NCBI RefSeq assembly: GCF_001042615.1
Contig: NZ_AP012327.1
Coordinates: 1-64,000, forward strand
Direction: 5' to 3'
DNA length: 64,000 nucleotides
Source: Bifidobacterium catenulatum subsp. kashiwanohense JCM 15439 = DSM 21854
Lineage (GTDB): Bacteria; Actinomycetota; Actinomycetes; Actinomycetales; Bifidobacteriaceae
Shown here piece by piece: positions 27,280 through 36,499 of the stretch; positions within the stretch are counted from its first letter, which is position 1; each line of letters begins with the position of its first letter. A program made the position numbers and the translations under genes. The notes beneath the pieces are model-generated. The model made no database searches, was not told where the DNA came from, and saw only the letters and a list, made by a program, of their open reading frames with translations.

Positions 27280-27418
27280 GCGAGCGGGGAGGCCCGTGCC
27301 ATTTACCGGCACGGAACCTCCCCGCTCGCTTTTGTCAGGCGGTCAGCCGAACAATCAGCCGTGCTTCTGCAGGCCTGCGGCGACACTGAAGACGGTGCAC
27401 AGGATGAGACAGGTGTAG
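27280..27418 (-). pseudogene. Duplicated 3' end and terminator of ppc
   Basis: 139 bp align without gaps to 28924-29062, covering the ppc terminator hairpin and the last coding residues. The copy is diverged and would end LQKHG instead of the conserved C-terminal QNTG, so it is the non-functional copy. With the real ppc end it brackets the second DUF4143 ATPase, 1644 bp apart. Confidence 0.88.
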
Positions 27419-27472
27419 CCTTCTCACCATGGTCTAATAGCGACATCCAGTGGTGGGAAGGGATTGTTCCGT

Positions 27473-28756
27473 TTAGGCTCCGAGCAGGGATAGCGGCACC
27501 ACACGGATGCCCTCGGCAGTGGTGTAGGAATATGCGCCGTTACCTACCAGTACCATGAGGAACGAGGGGTCTCTTTGACGCGCATAAGGGTTCGCTGTGA
27601 CCTTTTTCTTTACCTGTAGTAAGGACTCTACCGCTTCTGGTACTTTGTTTTCGCCAAGCTTGATTTCAATGGCAGCCCACCGTCCATCAGGCAATTCAAG
27701 GATGATGTCCGCTTCCAGACCTTTTTCGTCTCGATAGAACGATAGCGATGGCTTGTCCGGGCCGTTCCATGCCGAAGCGTAGATGCGCAGATCTCGAATT
27801 GCCAGATTCTCGAACAGGTCGCCGAGAATCTGGCCTTCGGTGAGCAAACGTGTCGGAGTCAGACCCAGTGCGGCCGCGGCCAGCGAGGGGTCGGTGAAAT
27901 ACCGCTTCGGTTTGACCCGCATCCGGTTTTTCGCTTTGATGGGTGCATCCCAGCAGGGCAGCTCCTCAATAAGATATTCACGCTGCAGCATTTGGATGTA
28001 ACTGGAGACGGTCGACCGCGCGGGTTCCTCATCTTGCGCCTGGTCGTCCGCGTAGAGGTCGCGGATCAAGGTCTTCATCGTTGCTGCTGTGGCATTATTG
28101 CGGGCGAGCGACATGATGGTACGGCGCGTCATGGCAGGGTTTTTGCCCATTCTGGGCGCGTTGTCTTCTATGACGGCGTCCAGGTATTGCCGTGGAATGT
28201 ATAACGCTGCCTGCAGGGAACGATCCTTCGATGCGGGCCAGCCGCCACGGCAAACCCATTCCGCAATGTCAGTCAGCGAAGAGGATGAGGCGGCCTGTGG
28301 GCAGTTGCTGGCAAAAAGACCTTGAAGGGAAACAACCCCGGAAGATTTTCCAAGTTCAACAAGACTCATGGGCCACATACGCAGGTGCGCGATACGGCCG
28401 GCACCGCTATGCTCGTAAGCTTCGGTTGGTGGTGCGCTGGAACCGGTGAGAATGTATTGTCCTGGTCGGTTGGAATGGCTGTCGATGTCATGCCGGACGG
28501 CGTCACGTACTTTGGGTGCGGTTTGCCATTCGTCAATAAGGTGTGGCTGTTCGCCGATAAGCGCGATAGTCGGATCTGCTTCGGCCAAAGGGAGTACATT
28601 CTGGTCATCCAAGCTAGTCATGCTGTTGGCATGCGCCTGGCCGGACCACGTTTTTCCACACCATTTCGGTCCGTCGATTTGCACGGCACCGAATATTTGC
28701 AGTAACGTCTCAATTTGCTCATCAATGAGTCTTGGAATATAGCCATGTGGTTGCAA
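27473..28756 (-). CDS. AAA+ ATPase with DUF4143 domain (cassette 2)
   Basis: 427 residues from TTG 28756, supported by GGAAGGA five bases upstream. Walker A GPKWCGKT is at 29-36, Walker B is HLIDEWQ, and the sensor is ILTGSSAP. The C-terminal DUF4143 part ends with LEADIILELPDGRWAAIEIK, a D...ExK arrangement. It is only distantly similar to cassette 1 and is transcribed in the same direction as ppc. Function unknown; often annotated as a DUF4143 domain ATPase. Confidence 0.9.
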   Translation of the reverse strand: MQPHGYIPRLIDEQIETLLQIFGAVQIDGPKWCGKTWSGQAHANSMTSLDDQNVLPLAEADPTIALIGEQPHLIDEWQTAPKVRDAVRHDIDSHSNRPGQYILTGSSAPPTEAYEHSGAGRIAHLRMWPMSLVELGKSSGVVSLQGLFASNCPQAASSSSLTDIAEWVCRGGWPASKDRSLQAALYIPRQYLDAVIEDNAPRMGKNPAMTRRTIMSLARNNATAATMKTLIRDLYADDQAQDEEPARSTVSSYIQMLQREYLIEELPCWDAPIKAKNRMRVKPKRYFTDPSLAAAALGLTPTRLLTEGQILGDLFENLAIRDLRIYASAWNGPDKPSLSFYRDEKGLEADIILELPDGRWAAIEIKLGENKVPEAVESLLQVKKKVTANPYARQRDPSFLMVLVGNGAYSYTTAEGIRVVPLSLLGA

Positions 28757-28794
28757 GTCGTTCCTTCCGCTATTTACTGCCGATATCCGGTCAC

Positions 28795-28858
28795 CATCTT
28801 ACATTTTACGCTGATTGCATCTTACATTTTACGCTACTTTGGTTTTGCATTTTACGCA
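28795..28858. repeat. Three 23-bp-spaced repeats upstream of the second ATPase
   Basis: The core CATTTTACGC starts at 28802, 28825 and 28848, exactly 23 bp apart. The first two copies share the longer CATCTTACATTTTACGCT. Position just upstream of the TTG start suggests an operator or iteron-like binding array; two helical turns separate the copies. Confidence 0.65.
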
Positions 28859-28923
28859 ACGTTGCGATATGGAATCCGTTTCGCGCGCACGGGGGACCGC
28901 CGACCAATCTAGGGCCGGATAAT

Positions 28924-28976
28924 GCGAGCGGGGAGGCCCGCGCCATTTATCGGCACGGAACCTCCCCGCTCGCTTT
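28924..28976. terminator. ppc terminator
   Basis: A perfect 13-bp GC-rich stem (28924-28936 with 28961-28973) lies about 25 bp past the ppc stop, with TTTT on the plus-strand side. A diverged copy lies at 27280-27329. Confidence 0.75.
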
Positions 28977-28998
28977 TGTCAGGCGGTCAGCCGAACAA

Positions 28999-31755
28999 TC
29001 AGCCCGTGTTCTGCAGGCCTGCTGCGACACCGGACACGGTGCACAGGATCAGGTAGGTGTAGTTCGCCTTCTGTCCGTGCGTGAGCTCTTCCTTGTCCAC
29101 GCGCTTGCGTAGCGAGCCGAGGGCGAGCACCTGGGTGGCGGACAGCGCATCCACGTACGGCGAGCGGATGCGGATGGCCTGGCCGAGCACGTGGCGGTGC
29201 TGCAGCGGCCACTTGTCGCCTACGATCTCGAGCACCCACTTGCGGGTGAGCTCCATCTCGTCGAGGACCTTCTTGTTGAGGTCCTCACGGTCTCCGAGAG
29301 CAAGGTACATCTTGGCGATGCGCTCGTCAGTCTTGGCCAGCGACATTTCGATGTTGTCGATGAACGTGGAGAACAGAGGCCATTCCTCATATGCTTGACG
29401 CAAGGTGTCCAAATCGCCGAACTGCTCGCACGCGGTGCCCAGGCCGTACCATGCGGCCAGATTGATGCGTGCCTGCGCCCAGGAGAAGATCCACGGAATG
29501 GTACGCAGATCGTCGAGGGACTTGGCTCCAAGGCCACGTTTGGCCGGACGGGAGCCGATCGGCAGCAGGCCGATTTCGGTCAGCGGCGTGACGGTGGAGA
29601 ACCACGGTGCGAAGCCGTCGGTGTTCAACAGGTCGAGGAAGCGGTTATGCGCGGCCTCGTCGAGCTTGCTGGCCATGTCGGCGTACTTGGCGGTCATGTC
29701 CGTATTGCGCTTCTCCACGCTCGGAGCGGACTGCAGCAGCGTTGCAGCCGCAACGGACTCGACGTGGCGGATGGCCAGTGCCGGGTTGCCGTAGCGTGCG
29801 AAGATGACCTCGCCCTGCTCGGTGAGCTTGAAGCGGCACTTCACGGAGCCGACCGGCTGTGCGAGCACGGCACGGTTAGCCGGGCCGCCGCCGCGGCCGA
29901 CGGCGCCGCCGCGGCCATGGAACAGGGTCAGATCGATGTCATGCGATTCCGCCCACTTGGCGATGCGTTCCTGTGCGGAATGCAGGGCCAGGGTTGCGGA
30001 GGTCGGGCCGGCGTCCTTCGAGGAGTCGGAGTAGCCGAGCATGACTTCCATCTTGCCGCCGGTGGCTTTCAGACGAGCCTGGACCTCCGGAATCTTGATC
30101 ATTTCCTCGAGTACGTCCACCGAGTTCTGCAGATCCTCAAGCTGTTCGAACAGCGGGATCACGTCGATGGTTGGAACATCCTCGGGATGGGAGAACGCCA
30201 GACGGTTCAGCTCGTACACGTCCTTGATGTTTTGGGCGCTCTTGGTGAAGGAGATGATGTAACGACGGGCGGCCTTGATACCGTTGCGCTTCTGGATGGA
30301 ACCGAGGGCGCGGAAGGTGTCAAGCACCTCGTGGGTCATCGGCTGCAGTTCGCCACGCTCACCGTGCAGACCATGTTCGCGGATATCCTCCAGCGCTCGG
30401 GAATGCACGACGGAGTGCTGGCGGAACTCCATCTCGACCATATGGAAGCCAAAGGTCTCTGCCTGCCAGATGAGGTCCTGCAACGGGCCGTAGGCGGAAC
30501 GCTTGGCGTTGGCTTCGGCGAGGGAGCGCTGCACGACCTTCAGGTCGGCGATGTAATCCCCGCAGGAGTGGTACATGAGATCAGCATCGCGGTCGATGGT
30601 GGCCTTCAGACGATCGGCCATGACCAGCATGACGGCACGGTGCAACTCCTTGGTGGAGATCAGCGCGGCCTTGTCGGTCAGGCGCTCGCTCATTTCCTTC
30701 TGGTGGTTCCACAGGCTCTTGAGCTCGGCACTCGGCGGGGTGGTCTCAGCTTCCATCGTCAGGTTCTTGCCAACGCGGCGGGTCTCGATTTGCAACGCGC
30801 CCAGCACGTGGTCGCTGAACTTGCGGGCCACCTGACGGCTCACCTTGGCGGTGACATTCGGGTTGCCGTCACGGTCGGAGCCGATCCAGCTTCCCGGGTG
30901 AAAGAACGACGGGCATACCGGCGGCACGAGGCCAGCCTTGTCTCCGAGGACCCAATCGTCGAAACGACGGTACACCTGTGGAATGGTATAGAACAACGTA
31001 TTGTCGAAAATATCGAGGATGGTGTCCGCTTCCTCAACCGGAGTCGGCTTCTTCAGTGCGATTGGAGAGGTGCGGAACAGCGCGTCGATCTCGTTGAAGA
31101 GTCGACGGGAGTTTTCTTTCTTGTCTGAACCGCCAAGCAGCTTGTGCGTTGCGAGCAGCTGGGAGATGCGGCGGATTTTGCCTTCCACGGCCTTGCGGCG
31201 GGCTTCAGTCGGATGCGCGGTGAACACCGGATGGAACTCGAGCTGGTCGAGCAGTTCCTTGGCTTTGGCCGGACCCATTTCGTTAATGAGCTGGTGGTAG
31301 GCGCAGGTCATTTCGTTCACGGGGTCGACGGCTTGGGTTTCATCTACGGCGGCCTCACGGCTGTGTAGCACGGAGACGCGGTAGTTCTCCTCGCAAAGGT
31401 TGGCCAGATGGAAGTAGGTGGTGAAGGCGCGGGCCAGCAGTTGTGCCTCACGCACATCCGTTTTATCGATGATGTCGACGACCTTCTGCAGGTCATCCTG
31501 ATCTGGATTCGTATCCGTCAGAATGCCGGAGAAACGTTCGTCGCTAGCGTTCAGTGCGTGTTCGCGCACTTCATCGAATTTGGCCAGCAGCTTTTCATCG
31601 AATTCGCCGAGCACCTCGCGAAGAATCTGCAAACACAGATCCATTTCCTCTTTGAGGGAAGCGGGAAGATCACGCTCCTCGGGGCCTTTGGTGCCGGTGC
31701 CGGACGAGACGATAGCTGCGTCGGCAGGCGTGATCTGTTCGTTTTCTACTGTCAT
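28999..31755 (-). CDS. ppc: Phosphoenolpyruvate carboxylase
   Basis: Carboxylates PEP to oxaloacetate, the anaplerotic step in bifidobacteria. 918 residues from ATG 31755 after GAAGGAGG. It contains VFTAHPTEARRKAV with the catalytic H181, GYSDSSKDAGP and FHGRGGAVGRGGGP, and ends in the conserved QNTG. The longer open frame upstream of the ATG is not supported. Carbonic anhydrase nearby may supply bicarbonate. Confidence 0.97.
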   Translation of the reverse strand: MTVENEQITPADAAIVSSGTGTKGPEERDLPASLKEEMDLCLQILREVLGEFDEKLLAKFDEVREHALNASDERFSGILTDTNPDQDDLQKVVDIIDKTDVREAQLLARAFTTYFHLANLCEENYRVSVLHSREAAVDETQAVDPVNEMTCAYHQLINEMGPAKAKELLDQLEFHPVFTAHPTEARRKAVEGKIRRISQLLATHKLLGGSDKKENSRRLFNEIDALFRTSPIALKKPTPVEEADTILDIFDNTLFYTIPQVYRRFDDWVLGDKAGLVPPVCPSFFHPGSWIGSDRDGNPNVTAKVSRQVARKFSDHVLGALQIETRRVGKNLTMEAETTPPSAELKSLWNHQKEMSERLTDKAALISTKELHRAVMLVMADRLKATIDRDADLMYHSCGDYIADLKVVQRSLAEANAKRSAYGPLQDLIWQAETFGFHMVEMEFRQHSVVHSRALEDIREHGLHGERGELQPMTHEVLDTFRALGSIQKRNGIKAARRYIISFTKSAQNIKDVYELNRLAFSHPEDVPTIDVIPLFEQLEDLQNSVDVLEEMIKIPEVQARLKATGGKMEVMLGYSDSSKDAGPTSATLALHSAQERIAKWAESHDIDLTLFHGRGGAVGRGGGPANRAVLAQPVGSVKCRFKLTEQGEVIFARYGNPALAIRHVESVAAATLLQSAPSVEKRNTDMTAKYADMASKLDEAAHNRFLDLLNTDGFAPWFSTVTPLTEIGLLPIGSRPAKRGLGAKSLDDLRTIPWIFSWAQARINLAAWYGLGTACEQFGDLDTLRQAYEEWPLFSTFIDNIEMSLAKTDERIAKMYLALGDREDLNKKVLDEMELTRKWVLEIVGDKWPLQHRHVLGQAIRIRSPYVDALSATQVLALGSLRKRVDKEELTHGQKANYTYLILCTVSGVAAGLQNTG

Positions 31756-32015
31756 CAGACCTCCTTCTCCAAACCATCGGGTTGCCCGGTCTGTCGGTCC
31801 TTCGCGGCACCTCCGCGATTGTTTTGGCCGTCTGTTGCGAGCCCACAGCCCTAAGTCTGGTGGGTAAATGCGTACCCATTGTATGCTCGGCAAATCGACA
31901 GTTTGGTTACGGAAATACCGGAAATGTCCGCATCGTGGTCCGACGGTGTCCACAAAGTGAAATCGACGGAAATTCCGAAAATCCTCCGACCAGCCCACAC
32001 GTTAGACCTGAACTT

Positions 32016-33857
32016 GTGAGCGCACAATACGAACATGAACATGAGACGAATTTCGATAGCGCGGAAAAAAGCGCTTCGGCCGTCAGCAAATTCCATACAC
32101 ACTCCATTCCGCTCGATATGGAAGATATCGAACGGGATTGGGACAAGCCGGTCGCTGAAGCGGGAATCGCAGCGAAAGCTAGCGTGATCGTACGCGTCGG
32201 CATGCTCGATCTCGGCGCGGGCACCGGAAGCTTCCGCGTCCGCGAAATGATGCACCGCATCGCCTATCCGCTTGGCGTGCACGTACGCGCTGACGTGAAC
32301 CTCACCGACATCGAAGCCTCCTGCACCGACGGCAAAGACCGCATCACCGAAGTCATCGACCTGCCAACCACCGGCGTCAATACGGAACGCATTTGGCTGC
32401 TCGAACACTTCGCTGACTGGTTCAACGTGAACCTCGGCAAAGGATCGATGTACCACAGCCAATCCGACGTGTCCGAAGGGCTTATGCAGCATCTCGACAA
32501 GCGTGATGCGTCGCAGGTGTCGGCTGACCTGTCGAAGCGTCTTCGCGAACGTCAGAAAGCCGAACAGAATCAGGAGGGATCTGACGATCCCGTGCTCGAC
32601 GCGCTTGAAATGGTGACGGAACGCGCTGAAGCGACCGATACCACCGCTCAGCCGTTGCACTTGCGCGACATCGAAGCGGCAAGCGAGCAGCATAATCGCA
32701 GTGAACGTGAAGCCGAATGTGAAACCAAGCGTGAAACTGCCGGTACGGCCAACGTTGTGGCAAGCGAACCGACCACGAAAAAAACGCGCAAAAATCGCAA
32801 TCACAAGCCGCCAAAAGGCCAATACGCCGAACATTTCGACCATGTCGGCAAAGAAAAGAACCAAACGCAAGGCATCACCGTTCGTCAAGCGCACGAACGA
32901 CTCAACATGATCGAACGGCGCAAGCCCCTGTATTCGCCGGCATTCGCGGGATTCGCCTCGGCCTGCGCCTGCGCATCCTTCGTGTTCCTGCTTGGCGGCG
33001 GCCCCTTCGACATGATCGGCGCGTTCATTGGCGCAGGACTTGGCCACTGGCTGCGTCGCCGCCTGTTCGCCCACCATCTCAACCAGTTCTTCGTGACGTT
33101 CGTATGCGTGGCCGTCGCGGCGCTCGCCTGCACGGGCACCCTGCGATTGATTGGTATTTTCGAGCCCGTCGCATTGCAGCATGACACGGCTTACATCGGT
33201 GCCATGCTGTTTGTGATTCCTGGATTCCCGCTGATTACAGGCGGACTTGATATGGCGAAAATTGATTTTCCGTCAGGCATTCAGCGCGTTGCGTACGTAT
33301 TGTGCATTATTTTGATGGCGACGCTCGCAGGGTGGATGGTCGCTTCAATCGTGCATTTGAATCCGGAAGGATTCGAGCCGTTGGGACTCAATCCGGTTGT
33401 CAATTGCCTGTTGCGTTTCGTGTTCGCATTCATTGGTGTCTGGGGCTTCTCCACTATGTTCAATTCCCCGCAGCGCATGTGCCTTGTGGCCGCCACCATT
33501 GGCGCCATTACTGACACCTTGCGTTTGGAAATCGTTGACATGGGCGTTCCCGCCGAAGCCGGCGCATTCATTGGCGCACTGCTCGCAGGCCTGCTCGCCT
33601 CCGCATGGCGTTCTGCGGTTCATCGCAGCTGGCTCGCCCCGCATCTCGGCTACCCGCGCATCTGCCTGACCGTGCCGTCCATCGTGATCATGGTTCCCGG
33701 TTTGTACATGTATCAAGCCATGTTCCACCTCGGCCAATTCGATACCTTGAACGCCCTCGACTGGGCTTTCCGCGCCTTCATGGTGATTATCTGCCTGCCG
33801 ATCGGTCTAGCCATGGCCCGCGTTATCACCGATAAGTCTTGGAGATACGACATCTAA
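32016..33857 (+). CDS. ThrE-family threonine/serine exporter-like membrane protein
   Basis: A soluble ThrE (DUF1212) N-terminal domain lies at about 35-170 (VRVGMLDLGAGTGSFRVREMMHRIA). A charged linker of about 140 residues follows, then a membrane domain with about ten segments covering the rest of DUF1212 and the ThrE_2 part. Family members export Thr/Ser. The start is uncertain: GTG 32016 (613 aa) is chosen; ATG 32118 is an alternative and neither has a good ribosome site. Divergent from ppc. Confidence 0.8.
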   Translation: MSAQYEHEHETNFDSAEKSASAVSKFHTHSIPLDMEDIERDWDKPVAEAGIAAKASVIVRVGMLDLGAGTGSFRVREMMHRIAYPLGVHVRADVNLTDIEASCTDGKDRITEVIDLPTTGVNTERIWLLEHFADWFNVNLGKGSMYHSQSDVSEGLMQHLDKRDASQVSADLSKRLRERQKAEQNQEGSDDPVLDALEMVTERAEATDTTAQPLHLRDIEAASEQHNRSEREAECETKRETAGTANVVASEPTTKKTRKNRNHKPPKGQYAEHFDHVGKEKNQTQGITVRQAHERLNMIERRKPLYSPAFAGFASACACASFVFLLGGGPFDMIGAFIGAGLGHWLRRRLFAHHLNQFFVTFVCVAVAALACTGTLRLIGIFEPVALQHDTAYIGAMLFVIPGFPLITGGLDMAKIDFPSGIQRVAYVLCIILMATLAGWMVASIVHLNPEGFEPLGLNPVVNCLLRFVFAFIGVWGFSTMFNSPQRMCLVAATIGAITDTLRLEIVDMGVPAEAGAFIGALLAGLLASAWRSAVHRSWLAPHLGYPRICLTVPSIVIMVPGLYMYQAMFHLGQFDTLNALDWAFRAFMVIICLPIGLAMARVITDKSWRYDI

Positions 33858-33860
33858 AAG

Positions 33861-33953
33861 TTTGGCAATGGAGCGTTATCTGCGTTGATCCTCAGTCGGT
33901 GTACCTTCGTACGCCTTCCTTTGGTATGCCTTGACACCGCACACATTGCCAAA
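33861..33953. repeat. 73-bp structured repeat element, copy A, with flanking arms
   Basis: The core 33870-33942 begins GGAGCGTTATCTGCGTTG, contains GTACCTTCGTACGCCTTC and ends CCTTGACACCGCAC. Arms TTTGGCAATG (33861-33870) and CATTGCCAAA (33944-33953) pair perfectly. The core has the same length as copy B at 42421-42493. It lies right after the ThrE-like gene. Confidence 0.75.
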
Positions 33954-34024
33954 TGTTCCCCTAGGATTCCGAACGGTACATAACAACTCGCAGAGTTTCG
34001 GGATTTGGGCACGTAAATGAGATA

Positions 34025-34075
34025 AATGCGATTGTCGCAATGTTCGACCGGTACATTGGGACAATCGCATTTTTT
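34025..34075 (+). terminator. Terminator after the ThrE-like gene
   Basis: An 11-bp stem (34025-34035 with 34061-34071) with extra inner pairs (CAATGT/ACATTG) is followed by six T. Confidence 0.8.
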
Positions 34076-34080
34076 CAGAA

Positions 34081-34140
34081 GAGATTCGAAAGAAATTCGT
34101 TTCGACAGGGATTTGAAGAAAGAGATTCGAAAGAAATTCG
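34081..34140. repeat. 19-bp direct repeat in the putP leader
   Basis: GAGATTCGAAAGAAATTCG occurs at 34081-34099 and 34122-34140. The tract is purine-rich and lies just before the putP ribosome site. It could be a regulator binding pair or part of the 9-bp-like repeats seen elsewhere. Confidence 0.7.
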
Positions 34141-34166
34141 GCTAGAAATCTAAGAAGAGAGAATTC

Positions 34167-35795
34167 ATGGTTACCAAAGATTTTTGGGTGCTGCTGGCGA
34201 TGGTCATCTATTTTGTGGCCATGCTCACCATCGGCTTCATCTACTCCAAGCGATCCAATTCCTCCACTCGCCAGTATTTCGCGGGTGGTCGAGGCGTTGG
34301 TCCGTGGCTGACGGCTTTAAGCGCCGAAGCCTCCGATATGAGCGGCTGGCTGCTCATGGGCCTGCCGGGCGTCGCCTACTTCACCGGTGCCGCCGACCCG
34401 CTGTGGACGGCCCTTGGCCTTGCTCTCGGCACCTACCTCAACTGGAAGCTCGTCGCACGTCGTTTGCGCCGCTACTCCGTGGTGGCAGGTGACGCGATCA
34501 CCATTCCGGACTTCTTCTCCAAACGATTCCATGACAAACGCAACATCGTCTCCACCATCGCGGCGCTGATCATCCTCGTATTTTTCTGTGTGTATGTCGG
34601 TAGCTGTTTCGTGACGGTCGGCAAACTTTTCTCGACCCTGTTTGGCTGGGACTACCATCTGACCATGGTGATCGGCGCTGCCATCGTGTTCGCCTACACC
34701 CTGATCGGAGGCTATCTTTCCGTGGTCGTGACCGACTTCATCCAAGGCTTGCTCATGTTTTTCGCGCTGGCCGTGGTGTTCATCGGTTCCATCGCATCCG
34801 TCGGCGGCATAGACAACACCGTCGCCTTCCTCAAAGGCATTCCAGGCTTCCTCGACGGCACGCAAATGGCCACGCCGATTTTGAACGATGCCGGTGAGCA
34901 GATTATCAAGGCTGGTCAGGCCATGTTCGGCGCTCCTACCGAATACGGCGTGATCACCATGATTTCCATGCTTGCGTGGGGCCTTGGCTATTTCGGTATG
35001 CCGCAGGTGCTCGTGCGATTCCTGTCGATCCGCAGTTCCGAAGAGATCAAAAAGTCCCGTATCATCGCCACCACATGGTGTGTGGTGTCGCTTGCGTGCG
35101 GCGTGTGCATTGGCTTGGTTGGCCGTGCGATGATGCCGACGCAGTTCGTCACGCAGTCCGCTGCGGAGAATATTTTCATTGTGGTTTCGCAGGTGCTGCT
35201 GCCGAGCTTCATGTGTGGCATCGTGGTGTCGGGCATTTTCGCCGCGTCCATGAGCTCCTCGTCGTCGTACCTGATTATCGGCGCTTCCGCGGTCGGTGAG
35301 AATATTTTCCGCGGATTGCTCTATCGCAAGGCCACTGATCGTCAGGTGATGATGGTTGCGCGCATCACATTGCTGGTTATGTTCATTTTCGGCATTGTGG
35401 TTGCGTTCGATCAGAATTCGTCGATTTTCCAGGTTGTGTCGTATGCATGGGCTGGTTTGGGCGCTTCGTTCGGTCCGCTGATGCTCTGCTCGCTGTATTG
35501 GCGCCGCACCAACAAATTCGGTGCGATTGCGGGCATGCTTTCCGGTACTGCGACCGTGCTGATCTGGCATAATCTCATCAAGCCGCTTGGTGGTGTCTTC
35601 GCTATTTACGAGCTGCTTCCGGCGTTCATTATCTCACTGCTGTTCATTGTGGTGGTGTCGCTGCTGACTCCGGCTCCCGATGCTGAAGTGCTGCACGAGT
35701 TCGATCATTATCTTGATGATCCCGATGACCGCAAGGTGGATGACGATTTGGTCGCAGCGGAAATCGCTTCCGGCGAAAAGCGCGCGCAAATCTAA
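34167..35795 (+). CDS. putP: Sodium/proline symporter
   Basis: 542 residues with about 13 membrane segments, a sodium:solute symporter (SSS) family transporter. The region YFAGGRGVGPWLTALSAEAS with SDMSGWLLMGLPG matches the PutP subfamily of proline carriers. The acidic C-terminal tail is cytoplasmic. It is monocistronic, followed by a perfect 21-bp stem terminator. Confidence 0.9.
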   Translation: MVTKDFWVLLAMVIYFVAMLTIGFIYSKRSNSSTRQYFAGGRGVGPWLTALSAEASDMSGWLLMGLPGVAYFTGAADPLWTALGLALGTYLNWKLVARRLRRYSVVAGDAITIPDFFSKRFHDKRNIVSTIAALIILVFFCVYVGSCFVTVGKLFSTLFGWDYHLTMVIGAAIVFAYTLIGGYLSVVVTDFIQGLLMFFALAVVFIGSIASVGGIDNTVAFLKGIPGFLDGTQMATPILNDAGEQIIKAGQAMFGAPTEYGVITMISMLAWGLGYFGMPQVLVRFLSIRSSEEIKKSRIIATTWCVVSLACGVCIGLVGRAMMPTQFVTQSAAENIFIVVSQVLLPSFMCGIVVSGIFAASMSSSSSYLIIGASAVGENIFRGLLYRKATDRQVMMVARITLLVMFIFGIVVAFDQNSSIFQVVSYAWAGLGASFGPLMLCSLYWRRTNKFGAIAGMLSGTATVLIWHNLIKPLGGVFAIYELLPAFIISLLFIVVVSLLTPAPDAEVLHEFDHYLDDPDDRKVDDDLVAAEIASGEKRAQI

Positions 35796-35825
35796 TCAAA
35801 CATAATGTGGCACATGCCATTCAGC

Positions 35826-35874
35826 CATCAGCAAAGGCCGGATTGCGTATTATGCAATCCGGCCTTTGCTGATG
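35826..35874. terminator. putP terminator (left copy of the cassette repeat)
   Basis: A perfect 21-bp stem (35826-35846 with 35854-35874) and 7-nt loop. Part of it, 35833-35879, is repeated as 37375-37421 beside trpS at 41 of 47 positions, and the two copies bracket the AbiE pair. Confidence 0.85.
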
Positions 35875-35908
35875 CTGAATTCTCAGTGTCATTGCAAGAC
35901 CTTACTGT

Positions 35909-35940
35909 ACGTGAATAGTGACTTTACACACTATTCACGT
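35909..35940. promoter_or_regulatory. Operator-like inverted repeat upstream of the AbiE pair
   Basis: ACGTGAATAGTG (35909-35920) and CACTATTCACGT (35929-35940) are perfect inverted arms with an 8-nt spacer, 13 bp before the AbiEi start. Antitoxins of this family bind such repeats to repress their own operon (family knowledge). Confidence 0.8.
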
Positions 35941-35953
35941 ATACTTATAAAGT

Positions 35954-36499
35954 ATGAAGCAAAGTGAGGCAATCAAAGTATTGAACCAGTGGGATCTGCA
36001 TGGCAGATATGTGTATCTCAAACGAGATTTGCGTAAACTGTTCCGCGACGAGCCCAAGGAAACGTTCGATGATTCGTTGTCTCGACTGGTCAAGTCGGAA
36101 ATCCTCGTACGGGCGGCGCGCGGCGTGTATGTGTACGGGCTGACCCGCAATTTCAGTGATGCCACTGTCGATCTGATTGCGCGCAATCTTCGACGCGGAT
36201 ACGCTACTTACGAGTCTTTGGAAAGTATGCTCAGCGCTTATGGTGTGATCAGTCAAATTCCAGTGGATCGACGTACTTACATGACCACAGGTCGTTCTGG
36301 CGAATATCAGACTCCGTACGGTGCAATCGAATTTACGCATACGGCGCGGCCAATTACGCAGACCATTCCCGAACTGTTGCACCCTGAAGGGCGTGGCGTT
36401 CCGCTGGCGTCGAAGCAGCTCGCGCTCCGCGATCTCAAAGCCACCCATCGCAATCTTGATCTCGTGGATTATGAGCTAATGGAGGAAACCTATGAGTGA
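35954..36499 (+). CDS. AbiEi-type antitoxin/regulator
   Basis: 181 residues. An N-terminal winged-helix region (KQSEAIKVLNQW...LKRDLRKLF...GVYVYGL) is followed by a second domain (YATYESLESMLSAYGVI), the layout of AbiEi-type antitoxins of type IV toxin-antitoxin systems. There is no strong ribosome site before ATG 35954, which lies close to the probable transcription start. Its TGA overlaps the toxin ATG by 8 bp. Confidence 0.85.
   Translation: MKQSEAIKVLNQWDLHGRYVYLKRDLRKLFRDEPKETFDDSLSRLVKSEILVRAARGVYVYGLTRNFSDATVDLIARNLRRGYATYESLESMLSAYGVISQIPVDRRTYMTTGRSGEYQTPYGAIEFTHTARPITQTIPELLHPEGRGVPLASKQLALRDLKATHRNLDLVDYELMEETYE

Noticed and set aside
29191..31128. A 645-codon frame on the plus strand opposite ppc
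   Set aside because: It is a GC-driven antisense shadow of ppc, which has full family motifs; the antisense product has no recognisable domain.
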